Shown in pieces: positions 25,098 to 33,031 of a stretch of 64,000 bases of DNA. Made by a program: the position numbers and the translations under genes. The notes beneath the pieces were generated by a model, which was given only the letters and a program-made list of their open reading frames with translations, was not told the origin of the DNA and made no database searches. The DNA is from Aliishimia sp963678085. Lineage in GTDB: Bacteria; Pseudomonadota; Alphaproteobacteria; Rhodobacterales; Rhodobacteraceae. Position 1 is the stretch's first letter. The number at the start of each line of letters is the position of its first letter. Where the stretch lies: the NCBI GenBank assembly GCA_963678085.1, contig OY782680.1:3100001-3164000 (forward strand), read 5' to 3'.

Positions 25098-26404
25098 TCT
25101 GCTGCTTCTCCGTAAGGGATATTCTTGCCGCCGTAGCGGCGCACGCGGATGTTGCATTGTTCGGCATGGCCCACAAAGCCCTCAAGCATGCAGAGCCGTG
25201 AGCCATATTCGCCGACCATGGCCGCTGCCTCATCACTTGTGACCTTTTGATAGGAATGGGTTTTCAGGAATTTGCCGACCCAGAGCCCGCCCGTATAGCG
25301 CCCGGCCTTTTTGGTAGGCAAGGTGTGGTTGGTGCCGATCACCTTATCCCCATTGGCCACATTGGTGCGCGGCCCCAAGAATAGCGCGCCATAGCTGTGC
25401 ATATTGTCGAGATACCAATCATCGCGATCCGTCATGATCTGCACATGTTCATAGGCCATGTCATTGGCGACGTGCAGCATCTCTTCGTGGCTCTCACACA
25501 GGATCATATCACCGTAATCATTCCAGCTCGCCTCTGCGGTTTCGCGGGTTGGCAGGATCTGCAAAATGCGGTCAATCTCGGCCAGGGTCTCCTCGGCCAA
25601 TTTGCGCGAATTGGTGATCATTGCGGCAGGGGAGTTATAGCCATGCTCAGCCTGACCCAACAGATCGGTGGCGCATAGCTCGGCATCGACGGTTTCATCT
25701 GCGATCACCATGGTCTCGGTCGGGCCAGCAAAGAGGTCGATCCCCACCCGCCCATAGAGCTGGCGCTTGGCCTCAGCCACAAAAGCATTGCCGGGCCCCA
25801 CCAGCATATGCACTGGCTCAATGGTTTCAGTGCCAATCGCCATCGCCCCCACGGCCTGAATACCGCCCAGCACATAGATCTCATGCGCGCCGCCCATATG
25901 CATGGCAGCCACAATGGCCGGGTGCGGGGCCCCATTCACCGGCGGGGCAGAGGCGATAATGCGCGGCACGCCTGCAACCGAGGCTGTCAGCACCGACATA
26001 TGCGCAGAGGCCACCATGGGGAATTTGCCACCGGGCACATAACAGCCAACTGATTGCACCGGGATATTCTTATGGCCCAGGATCACACCGGGCAGAGTTT
26101 CCACTTCGATATCCGTCATGGAGGCCCTCTGCTCCTGCGCAAACCTACGGATCTGGGTTTGGGCGAATTTGATATCCTCCATATCGCGCGCGCTGACCTT
26201 TTGCATCGCCGCCTCAATTTCGGAAGGCGTCAGGCGGAAGCTGTCCGGCGCATAGCCATCGAATTTCTGGCTCAGATCCCGCACCGCTGCGTCCCCCCGC
26301 GCCTCAATATCGCCCAAGGTGCTCTCGACTACGGCCCGCACCTTGGCGTCATCCTCGCGCCGCTCCGCCTCGGATTTCGCGGTTTTGAGATATTCGATTG
26401 CCAT
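25094..26404 (-). CDS. HpsN/HisD-family dehydrogenase (sulfopropanediol 3-dehydrogenase-like)
   Basis: The 436-residue protein belongs to the histidinol dehydrogenase family, with conserved zinc and catalytic segments LLGQAEHGYNSPAAM, FAGPTETMVIAD and TNHTLPTKKAGRYTGGLW. There is no his operon nearby. The sequence resembles HpsN, the roseobacter enzyme that oxidises 2,3-dihydroxypropane-1-sulfonate in two NAD-dependent steps, more than biosynthetic HisD. It could equally act on another primary alcohol. It is coupled (ATGA) to the SnoaL-like gene downstream and lies 6 bp after the VOC gene. I am confident of the family and not of the substrate. Confidence 0.85.
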   Translation of the reverse strand: MAIEYLKTAKSEAERREDDAKVRAVVESTLGDIEARGDAAVRDLSQKFDGYAPDSFRLTPSEIEAAMQKVSARDMEDIKFAQTQIRRFAQEQRASMTDIEVETLPGVILGHKNIPVQSVGCYVPGGKFPMVASAHMSVLTASVAGVPRIIASAPPVNGAPHPAIVAAMHMGGAHEIYVLGGIQAVGAMAIGTETIEPVHMLVGPGNAFVAEAKRQLYGRVGIDLFAGPTETMVIADETVDAELCATDLLGQAEHGYNSPAAMITNSRKLAEETLAEIDRILQILPTRETAEASWNDYGDMILCESHEEMLHVANDMAYEHVQIMTDRDDWYLDNMHSYGALFLGPRTNVANGDKVIGTNHTLPTKKAGRYTGGLWVGKFLKTHSYQKVTSDEAAAMVGEYGSRLCMLEGFVGHAEQCNIRVRRYGGKNIPYGEAAE

Positions 26405-26410
26405 GCAAAG

Positions 26411-26866
26411 CTACTCCTGCTCTTGGGCGAAAGACGGATCAAACGCCACCAACTCTACTGTGTTGCCTTCGGGATCTTGGGTGAAGACGCCGCGCCAGCC
26501 GATCCAATCAAAGATCTCAACATGCACGTTAAGACCCCGGCTTCTGAGCCATGTGATCGCCGCGTCCTGCGCGCTAAAATCAACGCTGAGTGCGATATGA
26601 TGCAGGGACGAGCCCGCCCCGGTTTGCGGCGGGTGCTGTCCGGTGGGGTGCACCTGCGCGCGCCCCGCATCATAGCGGAACAGAGCCAAGACGCTGGTAT
26701 GGCCCGCATGGCCCGGCGCGATTTTGAAGAACACGATGTCAGCGGTTTCATCCCCCGCCAGCACCTCAAGCCCCAGCATATCCCGATAAAAGCCCACCAT
26801 GCCGGGCATATCCCCGCAGCGAATGGCGATCTCTCCCAGGGCCTTTATTTCAAATCCGCGCTTCAT
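26411..26866 (-). CDS. VOC (glyoxalase/bleomycin-resistance) family protein
   Basis: The 151 residues form two beta-alpha-beta-beta-beta modules: IAIRCGDMPGMVGFYRDMLGLEV (about 13-35) and LHHIALSVDFSAQDAAITWLRSRG (about 88-112), ending DPEGNTVELVAFDP, with a metal-site Glu. Such proteins are metal-dependent dioxygenases, lyases, isomerases or epimerases. The start overlaps the preceding SnoaL-like gene by 4 bp (ATGA), and the HpsN-like gene follows after 6 bp. The reaction cannot be assigned. Confidence 0.85.
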   Translation of the reverse strand: MKRGFEIKALGEIAIRCGDMPGMVGFYRDMLGLEVLAGDETADIVFFKIAPGHAGHTSVLALFRYDAGRAQVHPTGQHPPQTGAGSSLHHIALSVDFSAQDAAITWLRSRGLNVHVEIFDWIGWRGVFTQDPEGNTVELVAFDPSFAQEQE

Positions 26867-27390
26867 TGTGGTTGTGGTGCCTCGCGCTCACCGCGATCAT
26901 AAGCCTCCCAGCCCTCACCGTTAAACACATCGACCCCAAGCTGGGCGAGCACATGGGGAAAATCCACCATGACCCAATTATCCACGATCTTGCCATCCAC
27001 CACTTTCCAAAAATCCATATAGCGGATTTCAACGCGTTTGCCGGTCGGCGCGAGCCCCATAAACGTGCCTGAATGCGTGGCCTCTTGCCGCCCGAAGGCC
27101 GCGGCCCATTCGCCCATGTAAAGCCGGGCCTCATCAATGCAGCTCTTATCGGAAAACGCCGCCTGGAAGGGCTTTTGCCAATTGTCCTGGAACTCTTTCA
27201 GCCCCGTCTTGGTGCCGCAGCCCGCATTGCCCCTCCAGCGAAAGCTTTCCGCAAAAAACTCGCCAATATCGGCAATGCGGTGGTCATTGAGCCCATCGAC
27301 CATGCCTTCGATCACCGCGCGGGTCTCTTCGGTTTTTGACATATCCGTGTCGCGGCTAAGCACCGCTTGTTCGGGTCGAGATCCTTTCAT
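26863..27390 (-). CDS. SnoaL/NTF2-fold protein (paralogue C, one domain)
   Basis: The 175-residue protein has a single NTF2-like domain: FFAESFRWRGNAGCGTKTGLKEFQDNWQKPFQAAFSD, then GLAPTGKRVEIRYMDFWKVVDGKIVDNWVMVDFPHVLAQLGVDVF. Its C-terminal half is nearly colinear with the second domain of paralogue B. An AGGAGA lies 7 bp before ATG 27390, supporting this start, although ATG 27342 (MSKTEE) is possible. It follows the ABC ATPase by 43 bp in the operon. Confidence 0.82.
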   Translation of the reverse strand: MKGSRPEQAVLSRDTDMSKTEETRAVIEGMVDGLNDHRIADIGEFFAESFRWRGNAGCGTKTGLKEFQDNWQKPFQAAFSDKSCIDEARLYMGEWAAAFGRQEATHSGTFMGLAPTGKRVEIRYMDFWKVVDGKIVDNWVMVDFPHVLAQLGVDVFNGEGWEAYDRGEREAPQPQ

Positions 27391-27433
27391 CGCGTCTCTC
27401 CTATTCGCAGATCATACATGGTCCCCAGACGCC

Positions 27434-28480
27434 TTAGCCGAGCCGGTCCCCGCTTTGCGCATCAAAGAGATGGCAGATCTGGGGCGGGATATAGGCTGAC
27501 ACCTCTTGGCCGATTTCGGCGCGGAACTCTTTGCCCGCGCGCACGGTGCAGACCGTTTCGCCCAGGCGCAGCGCAACCAGGGTCGCATCCCCCAAAAGCT
27601 CAAGCGCATAAAGCGGAGCCGTGCCATTGCCGCCCTGGCGCATCTCCGCATCTTCGGCCCGATAGCCCAGGGTCACGGCGCCGGACAGATCGCTGCGCAG
27701 CCCCTCAACCCGGATATTCTTGCTTTCAAACACGCCGCCCGCAATGCGCCCCTCGATCAGGTTCATCGCCGGGCTGCCAATAAAGCTGGCCACGAAGGTG
27801 TTCACCGGATTGTCATAAATCTCGGTCGGGGTGCCCACCTGCTGCACCACGCCCTTATTCATCACCACCACACGATCGGCGAGTGTCATGGCCTCGACCT
27901 GATCATGGGTCACGTAGATGGTGGTCACTTGCAGCTCATGGCTGAGATTCTTGATCTGCTGGCGGGTGGAGACGCGCAGCTTGGCATCCAGGTTCGAAAG
28001 CGGCTCATCCATCAAGAACACATTGGGCTCACGCACAATCGCGCGCGCCAAAGCCACACGCTGACGCTGCCCACCAGACAGCTCAGCCGGGCGGCGATGC
28101 AAGAACTCGCGCAGCTCAACCATATCCGCCGCCTTCATCACCTTTTCCTCATGAGTGGCAGGATCCGTCTTGCGCACTTTCAGCGGGAAGCGGATATTTT
28201 CATAGACATTCAAGTTCGGATAAAGCGCATAGCTTTGGAACACCATCGCCACATCGCGATCTTTGGGATCCAGATCATTCACCCGCTTGCCATCAATGAG
28301 AATATCGCCCTCGGTAATGTCCTCAAGCCCTGCAATCATGCGCATGGTGGTGGTCTTACCGCAGCCAGAGGGGCCGAGCAGCACCAGGAATTCTCTGTCA
28401 GCGATATCAAGGTCAAAGCTCTGCACGCCGACAAAACTGCCCCACCGCTTTGAGATATTCCGCAATTCGATCCGAGCCAT
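27434..28480 (-). CDS. CUT1-type ABC transporter ATP-binding protein (UgpC/MalK-like)
   Basis: The 348-residue ATPase has Walker A GPSGCGKTT at 36-44, signature LSGGQ at 134-138, Walker B VFLMDEP at about 154-160, and a C-terminal TOBE regulatory region (about 235-348). It energises a sugar or polyol importer. Its membrane and binding subunits are encoded on the opposite strand at 29573-32806. It is the first gene of the long minus operon, and its start lies 13 bp downstream of a LacI-type operator (28494-28509), so it is under direct repressor control. Confidence 0.95.
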   Translation of the reverse strand: MARIELRNISKRWGSFVGVQSFDLDIADREFLVLLGPSGCGKTTTMRMIAGLEDITEGDILIDGKRVNDLDPKDRDVAMVFQSYALYPNLNVYENIRFPLKVRKTDPATHEEKVMKAADMVELREFLHRRPAELSGGQRQRVALARAIVREPNVFLMDEPLSNLDAKLRVSTRQQIKNLSHELQVTTIYVTHDQVEAMTLADRVVVMNKGVVQQVGTPTEIYDNPVNTFVASFIGSPAMNLIEGRIAGGVFESKNIRVEGLRSDLSGAVTLGYRAEDAEMRQGGNGTAPLYALELLGDATLVALRLGETVCTVRAGKEFRAEIGQEVSAYIPPQICHLFDAQSGDRLG

Positions 28481-28493
28481 TCTCCGCCCCCCT

Positions 28494-28509
28494 TTGCAAT
28501 CGTTTGCAA
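28494..28509. promoter_or_regulatory. LacI-type operator before the minus operon
   Basis: TTGCAATCGTTTGCAA is a near-perfect 16-bp palindrome with the central CG typical of LacI-family operators. The same sequence in reverse complement, with one mismatch, is at 29465-29480 before the divergent transport operon. Position only 13 bp upstream of the ATPase start fits repression by the LacI protein at 22274-23293. Confidence 0.8.
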
Positions 28510-28664
28510 TGTAAGCCGCGATTCTGGTGATTTGGCAAGGTGTTTTAGGCGACGAAGCGATAGAACCGAATTGGATAGGGCTAGCCCAGGCCTCTTGACG
28601 CAGGGTGTGTGCGCGCTCAGTTTGGCCACTGAACTTGGATTAACTTTTGAGGGTTTAGAGCAAG

Positions 28665-29402
28665 ATGAACAGCTATGACGAACTTCAGGACCTTCTCACA
28701 TATTGGTATGACTGCACCGATAGCGATTTATCCTATCACGGTGATCTACCCGAATGGTTGCACCCCGATGTTGCAGAGTTTTATCGGCGCTTTGGCGAGC
28801 TCACGCTTGATGATGGCAATTTCCAAAGAGAGGGCCTCGCTCACACTTTAGGAACGCAAGATTACATCACTCCGGTGAACAAGCTCGAAAGGCAAGATGA
28901 TGGGGCAGTCATACTTTTGGGCGAAAATCAGGGCTGCTGGACAGCCGGTCAGGTTCCCGGCTCAGACATGCTTTGGTCTTCCATCGATCCAGAATCTGGC
29001 GAAACCCCATATCCTTTGGAAACGTTATTCGATATGCAATTCCCCCTGAAAGAGGCGCTTATTACCCACGTGCTTCACGAGACCGTCATGTCTTCTGTAG
29101 ACTGCGGGTCACCATTTGATCTGGCCGAGACGGACTATGCGGAGGAAAAAATTCAGTCAATGGGGACGATCATACATCGCCGTTATATAACCGCAGATGG
29201 CTTGCCGCTTACGATTGCATGGGCTGACGAATATTTGGCGTTATCCTGGCATGGCGCTGAGAACAGTTTCGATTGGATTGTGCGCAAAGGGGACCGGGAA
29301 AAAGGGCTTACCGTGCACCTTACAAAGGACAGTCCGACCGAGAAACCGGAGGTTAAGCGGCGCGCGTTTTCGCTTAGAGGTCTGTTTGGGATGTCCCGTT
29401 AA
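28665..29402 (+). CDS. Hypothetical protein, possibly SUKH-like, between two operators
   Basis: The 245-residue soluble protein has DVAEFYRRFGEL, an ITPVNKL segment and VILLGENQGCWTAGQVPGSD, a pattern reminiscent of SUKH (SMI1/KNR4) proteins, which include toxin immunity factors. This match is weak and I saw no toxin gene nearby. The last 20 residues are basic (KRRAFSLRGLFGMSR). No signal peptide. It lies in the divergent control region between the ABC ATPase and the binding-protein gene, flanked by both LacI-type operators, so it may be repressed with the island or be an unrelated insertion. Confidence 0.55.
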   Translation: MNSYDELQDLLTYWYDCTDSDLSYHGDLPEWLHPDVAEFYRRFGELTLDDGNFQREGLAHTLGTQDYITPVNKLERQDDGAVILLGENQGCWTAGQVPGSDMLWSSIDPESGETPYPLETLFDMQFPLKEALITHVLHETVMSSVDCGSPFDLAETDYAEEKIQSMGTIIHRRYITADGLPLTIAWADEYLALSWHGAENSFDWIVRKGDREKGLTVHLTKDSPTEKPEVKRRAFSLRGLFGMSR

Positions 29403-29464
29403 ACCGTCTCAATTTCGCTAAATTGCATTTTTGACTTGCCATATGGGCACAGTTGAGACTTATC

Positions 29465-29480
29465 TTGCAAACGATTGCAG
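29465..29480. promoter_or_regulatory. LacI-type operator before the transport operon
   Basis: TTGCAAACGATTGCAG matches the reverse complement of the site at 28494-28509 at 15 of 16 positions. It lies 92 bp upstream of the binding-protein start (29573), where it could block the promoter. Pairing with the other site suggests that one LacI repressor controls both operons. Confidence 0.8.
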
Positions 29481-29572
29481 CGTTGAGATTCTGCTAGGGC
29501 TTTGGCGGGGTCTGCGGTCAACTAATCTTGGGTGGCCCTTTGGGCGCTCTTGGAAAATCAGGGAGAAATCAG

Positions 29573-30817
29573 ATGATCAATCTTAGAACGGCGGGCCTTG
29601 CGAGCGCCTTTGCGGCGATGATGGGCAGCTCTGCTTTGGCGGCATGCGGTCCTGAGGGCCAATCTATCCGCATTTTGGCCAGCGACTTCCCAGCGATCCA
29701 TGCGGTTGCGGGCACGGCTGAGGCACAATGCGGCAGCGCGGCTGCGGAGTTCACGCGCAACCACACCACCGAAGCGCGCCAGATCATGAACGCGGCTTTG
29801 ACGCCCAACCCGGCGGAATACACATCTGTGATCGTGGCGAACTCGACCCTTACACAGTTGATGAATGACGGGCTGGTGCGTCCTTTGAACGATCTGGTCG
29901 AGAAATATGGTCAGAACTTAAAGCCGCACCAGCTGATCACTATTGACGGCAATGTGATGGCGATTGCCTTTATGGCCAATTCACAGCACCTTTATTCCCG
30001 CACCGATATTCTGGAACAGGCCGGTGTATCCGGCGTGCCCGCCACCTATGAAGAGGTGATTGACGCGGCCAAAGCGATCCGCGCGGCGGGCATCATGGAG
30101 CATCCGATCGTTGCCAATATGAAGACCGGCTGGAACGTGGGTGAGATGTTCAACATGGTCTATCTCGGTCATGGCGGCGAGTTCTTTAAGCCCGGCTCAG
30201 CGGAGCCTGCGATCAATAACGCGGCGGGCGTTGCGGCGCTGAACACGCTGAAAGAGCTGACAGAATATGCAAACCCAGATTTCCTGACGCAGGCTTCAAA
30301 CGAGACGCAAGCCGCTTGGGAAGCGGGCAATGCGGCATTGGGCATCATGTGGGGCTCGCGCGGCGGGGTGATCTTGGATGATGAAGGCTCCTCAGCCGAG
30401 GTCACAAGCAACACCGTTCTGTCGGCAGCGCCAACCGTGGGCGGGGGCTCTACCCCGTCTGCAACGCTCTGGTGGGACGGTATCACAATCGCGGCCAATA
30501 TCTCTGACGCAGAGGCCGAGGCCACATTCGCAGCGCTTGTGGGCGCCATGACACCAGAAATGGTTGCGGCCAATAACGACAGCGCAGTTTGGCTGCTGGA
30601 TGGGTTCAAGCCGGGCCCGGCGGCGGCAGGTGTTGCAGCGACCGCGAATGGCGGGGCAAAATCCTATCCGATGATCCCTTACATCGGCCTGATGCATAAC
30701 GCTCTGGGCGCTGAACTGGTTGACTTCCTCAAAGGCGATGAAAGCGCAGAGCAAGCGCTGGCCGATGTGGAAGCCGCCTATATGACTGCGGCCAAAGAAG
30801 CTGGCTTTATCAAATAA
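29573..30817 (+). CDS. CUT1-type ABC transporter substrate-binding protein
   Basis: The 414-residue periplasmic protein starts at ATG 29573 behind AGGGAG and has a clear signal peptide (MINLRTAGLASAFAAMMGSSALA, cleavage before ACGPEG). The rest has the pattern of family 1 extracellular solute-binding proteins (MTPEMVAANNDSAVWLLDGF, a TYEEVIDAAKAIRAAGI hinge region). Ligands of such proteins are sugars, polyols or glycerol-phosphate type compounds; this one cannot be named. The two permeases follow, with a stable stem-loop after its stop that may keep binding-protein mRNA more abundant. Confidence 0.88.
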   Translation: MINLRTAGLASAFAAMMGSSALAACGPEGQSIRILASDFPAIHAVAGTAEAQCGSAAAEFTRNHTTEARQIMNAALTPNPAEYTSVIVANSTLTQLMNDGLVRPLNDLVEKYGQNLKPHQLITIDGNVMAIAFMANSQHLYSRTDILEQAGVSGVPATYEEVIDAAKAIRAAGIMEHPIVANMKTGWNVGEMFNMVYLGHGGEFFKPGSAEPAINNAAGVAALNTLKELTEYANPDFLTQASNETQAAWEAGNAALGIMWGSRGGVILDDEGSSAEVTSNTVLSAAPTVGGGSTPSATLWWDGITIAANISDAEAEATFAALVGAMTPEMVAANNDSAVWLLDGFKPGPAAAGVAATANGGAKSYPMIPYIGLMHNALGAELVDFLKGDESAEQALADVEAAYMTAAKEAGFIK

Positions 30818-30824
30818 GCATATT

Positions 30825-30857
30825 GGGGGGCGCGGGACGTCTCGCGCCCCCTCTTTC
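30825..30857 (+). terminator. GC-rich stem-loop after the binding-protein gene
   Basis: GGGGGCGCG and CGCGCCCCC pair perfectly, extended inward by three weaker pairs, and are followed by a T-rich TCTTTCTTC. Located 8 bp after the binding-protein stop and 23 bp before the permease start, it could be a partial terminator or an mRNA-stabilising hairpin. Confidence 0.65.
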
Positions 30858-30879
30858 TTCATAGTCTTGGGGAGCGGCT

Positions 30880-31911
30880 ATGCCACATCGCACGTTTTTC
30901 TGGTTCATCCTGCCGACGTTAACCGCGATGCTGCTGTTTATCGCGCTGCCCATTGTCTCGGTTTTCATCCAATCGCTTTATGTAGGGCATGAGCAGGTTC
31001 TGGTCGTCTCCGAAAGCTGCGGCCCCTTTGGCTGCACCCAAACCACAAGCGTGGATCTTGCCGCCACCGAAGAGCTGCGCGCCGCCCAGCCTTTGGGCGT
31101 CTTTAATGGGATGGGCACCTATCTCAACCGCTCGCATCTGGCCTTTGACGAGGTCAGCGCGGCTTGGGTCGAAGCCCGTGGCATCGGCGATTTCCTATCC
31201 CGGCTTTACAATCTGCCCTTTTACAATGCGCTGGCCTTTACGCTGACTTATACATTTGTGGTCACGCCTTTCGTGCTGGTGCTGGGTCTGAGCATCGCTG
31301 TGGGCGTGAATAACCTGCACCGCGCGATTAAGGGGCCGACGATTTTCATCTCGCTCTTGCCCATGATGGTCACGCCCTTGGTGGGCGCGCTGATCTTGTT
31401 TTGGATGATTGATGCGGATGGGATTATTGGGGCCACCATTCAATATATCACCGATAACCCCTCGCTCAGCCTGAAAGCCTCGGGCACGCTGACCTGGATC
31501 ATGCTGATTGTCTATGGGATTTGGAGCTCGCTGCCCTTTAGCTTCATCGTGTTTTATGCCGGGCTGCAAACGGTACCGACCGAGCCGCTTGAGGCCGCAA
31601 TGATCGACGGGGCCAGCAAATGGCAGCGCATGCGCTATGTGGTGATCCCGCATCTCATGCCGCTTGTGGTGTTTATCACGCTTATTCAGCTCATGGATAA
31701 TTTCCGCGTGTTTGAGCCGATCATCAGCTTTTCGGCCGAGGCCCATGCCCGCTCGCTGTCCTGGATCATCTTCAACGATCTGCGCGAAAGCGGCAATCCG
31801 CTTTATGGCTCTGCTGGCGCGACCTCGGTGATGACCATCATTGGCGTTGCCATTCTACTGACCCCCGTGTTGATCCGCACTTGGCGTGATTTCAACCGCA
31901 AAGCCCATTGA
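30880..31911 (+). CDS. CUT1-type ABC transporter permease 1 (UgpA/MalF-like)
   Basis: The 343-residue membrane protein has about six transmembrane helices plus a periplasmic insertion after the first one (about residues 40-105). The ABC permease EAA loop appears as EAAMIDGASKWQRMRYVVIPHLMP (about 238-261), the contact site for the ATPase. It pairs with permease 2 at 31925 and with the binding protein upstream. The start is preceded by a GGGGAG element. Confidence 0.9.
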   Translation: MPHRTFFWFILPTLTAMLLFIALPIVSVFIQSLYVGHEQVLVVSESCGPFGCTQTTSVDLAATEELRAAQPLGVFNGMGTYLNRSHLAFDEVSAAWVEARGIGDFLSRLYNLPFYNALAFTLTYTFVVTPFVLVLGLSIAVGVNNLHRAIKGPTIFISLLPMMVTPLVGALILFWMIDADGIIGATIQYITDNPSLSLKASGTLTWIMLIVYGIWSSLPFSFIVFYAGLQTVPTEPLEAAMIDGASKWQRMRYVVIPHLMPLVVFITLIQLMDNFRVFEPIISFSAEAHARSLSWIIFNDLRESGNPLYGSAGATSVMTIIGVAILLTPVLIRTWRDFNRKAH

Positions 31912-31924
31912 TAGGAGCGCCCAA

Positions 31925-32806
31925 ATGGCCATTGCAGCCCAGTCTCGCATTACCCCTTTGACGATCCTGGCTTGGGCCTTTGTGCTGGTCTGGATCTTTA
32001 TCGCCGCCTTTCCCTTTCTGTGGACGCTTTGGGGCAGCTTTAAGGTGCAATCGGATTTCTTTTCCAAGGCCGATTGGACCCATACCCTGAACGGGGTGAA
32101 CACGGTGAAAGAGACCGGGGCCGCCTTTACCGGCCAAGGCTATTATGGTGCGTGGATCCAAGAGGAGTTCTACCGCGCGGTGATGAACACCATGATCGTT
32201 GTGGTCTTTACCGTCGCGATTTCCCTGACCTTTGGCACGCTGGGGGGCTATGCGCTGGCCCGCTCTGGCTATCGCTATGCGTTCTGGATTTTGATGGCCG
32301 CTTTGGTATTTCGGGCTATGCCGCATATCACCCTGGTGTCGGGCTATTTGCTGCCCTTCTTTGAATGGAATATCTGGGGCATTTTGCCCACCACCATCAT
32401 CGTGCTGGTGGCGATCAACCAGCCCTTTACCCTGTGGATGCTGCATTCGTTCTTCCTCAATATCCCTAAAGATATGGATGAAAGCGCCATGGTGGATGGC
32501 TGCACCCGCTTTCAAGCGTTCTGGCATGTGATCATCCCGGTGATGTGGCCCGGCGTGATTACCACGGGTCTGTTTAGCTTTTTGCTGGCCTATAATGATT
32601 TCACCGTGACGGCTTTGTTGCTGAGCTCAGAAAATCAAACCATGATCCCAGCGATCGCGAGCTTTCTGGGCACCACCCAAGTTGAGGGCAATGTGATGTT
32701 CGCCGTCGCCGCCGTGGTCTCCGCCACCGCCCCGCTCTTTGTGCTGGTGCTCTTCTTCCAACGCCAAATCGTGAGCGGGCTCACCGCGGGGGCTGTGAAG
32801 GGGTGA
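31925..32806 (+). CDS. CUT1-type ABC transporter permease 2 (UgpE/MalG-like)
   Basis: The 293-residue membrane protein has about six helices and an EAA loop DESAMVDGCTRFQAFWHVIIPVMWP (about 189-213). ATG 31925 follows AGGAGC, 13 bp after permease 1; an open frame extends upstream into permease 1. A periplasmic loop follows the first helix (SDFFSKADWTHTLNGVNTV). It completes the importer, with the ATPase encoded on the other strand at 27434-28480. A 3'-end repeat (32898-32965) follows. Confidence 0.9.
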   Translation: MAIAAQSRITPLTILAWAFVLVWIFIAAFPFLWTLWGSFKVQSDFFSKADWTHTLNGVNTVKETGAAFTGQGYYGAWIQEEFYRAVMNTMIVVVFTVAISLTFGTLGGYALARSGYRYAFWILMAALVFRAMPHITLVSGYLLPFFEWNIWGILPTTIIVLVAINQPFTLWMLHSFFLNIPKDMDESAMVDGCTRFQAFWHVIIPVMWPGVITTGLFSFLLAYNDFTVTALLLSSENQTMIPAIASFLGTTQVEGNVMFAVAAVVSATAPLFVLVLFFQRQIVSGLTAGAVKG

Positions 32807-32897
32807 TATGGCACTTAGAGCCAGACAAATGACCAAAAGAAAGGCCAAGGTTGATATGGTTGATCTTCGCACCAAGCGCGCGAGAAAATCGGAGCCC

Positions 32898-32965
32898 CCG
32901 TGCCGTGGGGGTTTTGCACCCCCACACCCCCGCAAGGTATTTTTAGCCAAATGAAGGGAGACGCG
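32898..32965 (+). repeat. 3'-end hairpin repeat, copy 1 of 4
   Basis: This ~65-bp unit consists of a GTGGGGGT...ACCCCCAC hairpin, ACCCCCGCAAGG, TATTTTTAGCCAAATGAAGGG and a GC-rich tail. Near-identical copies are at 44784-44864, 54668-54735 and 60277-60346. It lies 92 bp after the permease 2 stop, in the same orientation as the operon, before the SnoaL-like gene. The hairpin plus T-run could reduce transcription into the downstream genes. Confidence 0.8.
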
Positions 32966-33031
32966 GGGTTTGGCGGGTAAGTTGAGGCTGAACCTCTTTG
33001 AGCGCATGCAAGCCATTATCGAAACGGGCAG

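Noticed and set aside
25094..26404. Annotation as biosynthetic histidinol dehydrogenase (hisD)
   Set aside because: No his genes are nearby, the gene is coupled to a catabolic LacI regulon, and the sequence reads closer to HpsN-type enzymes.
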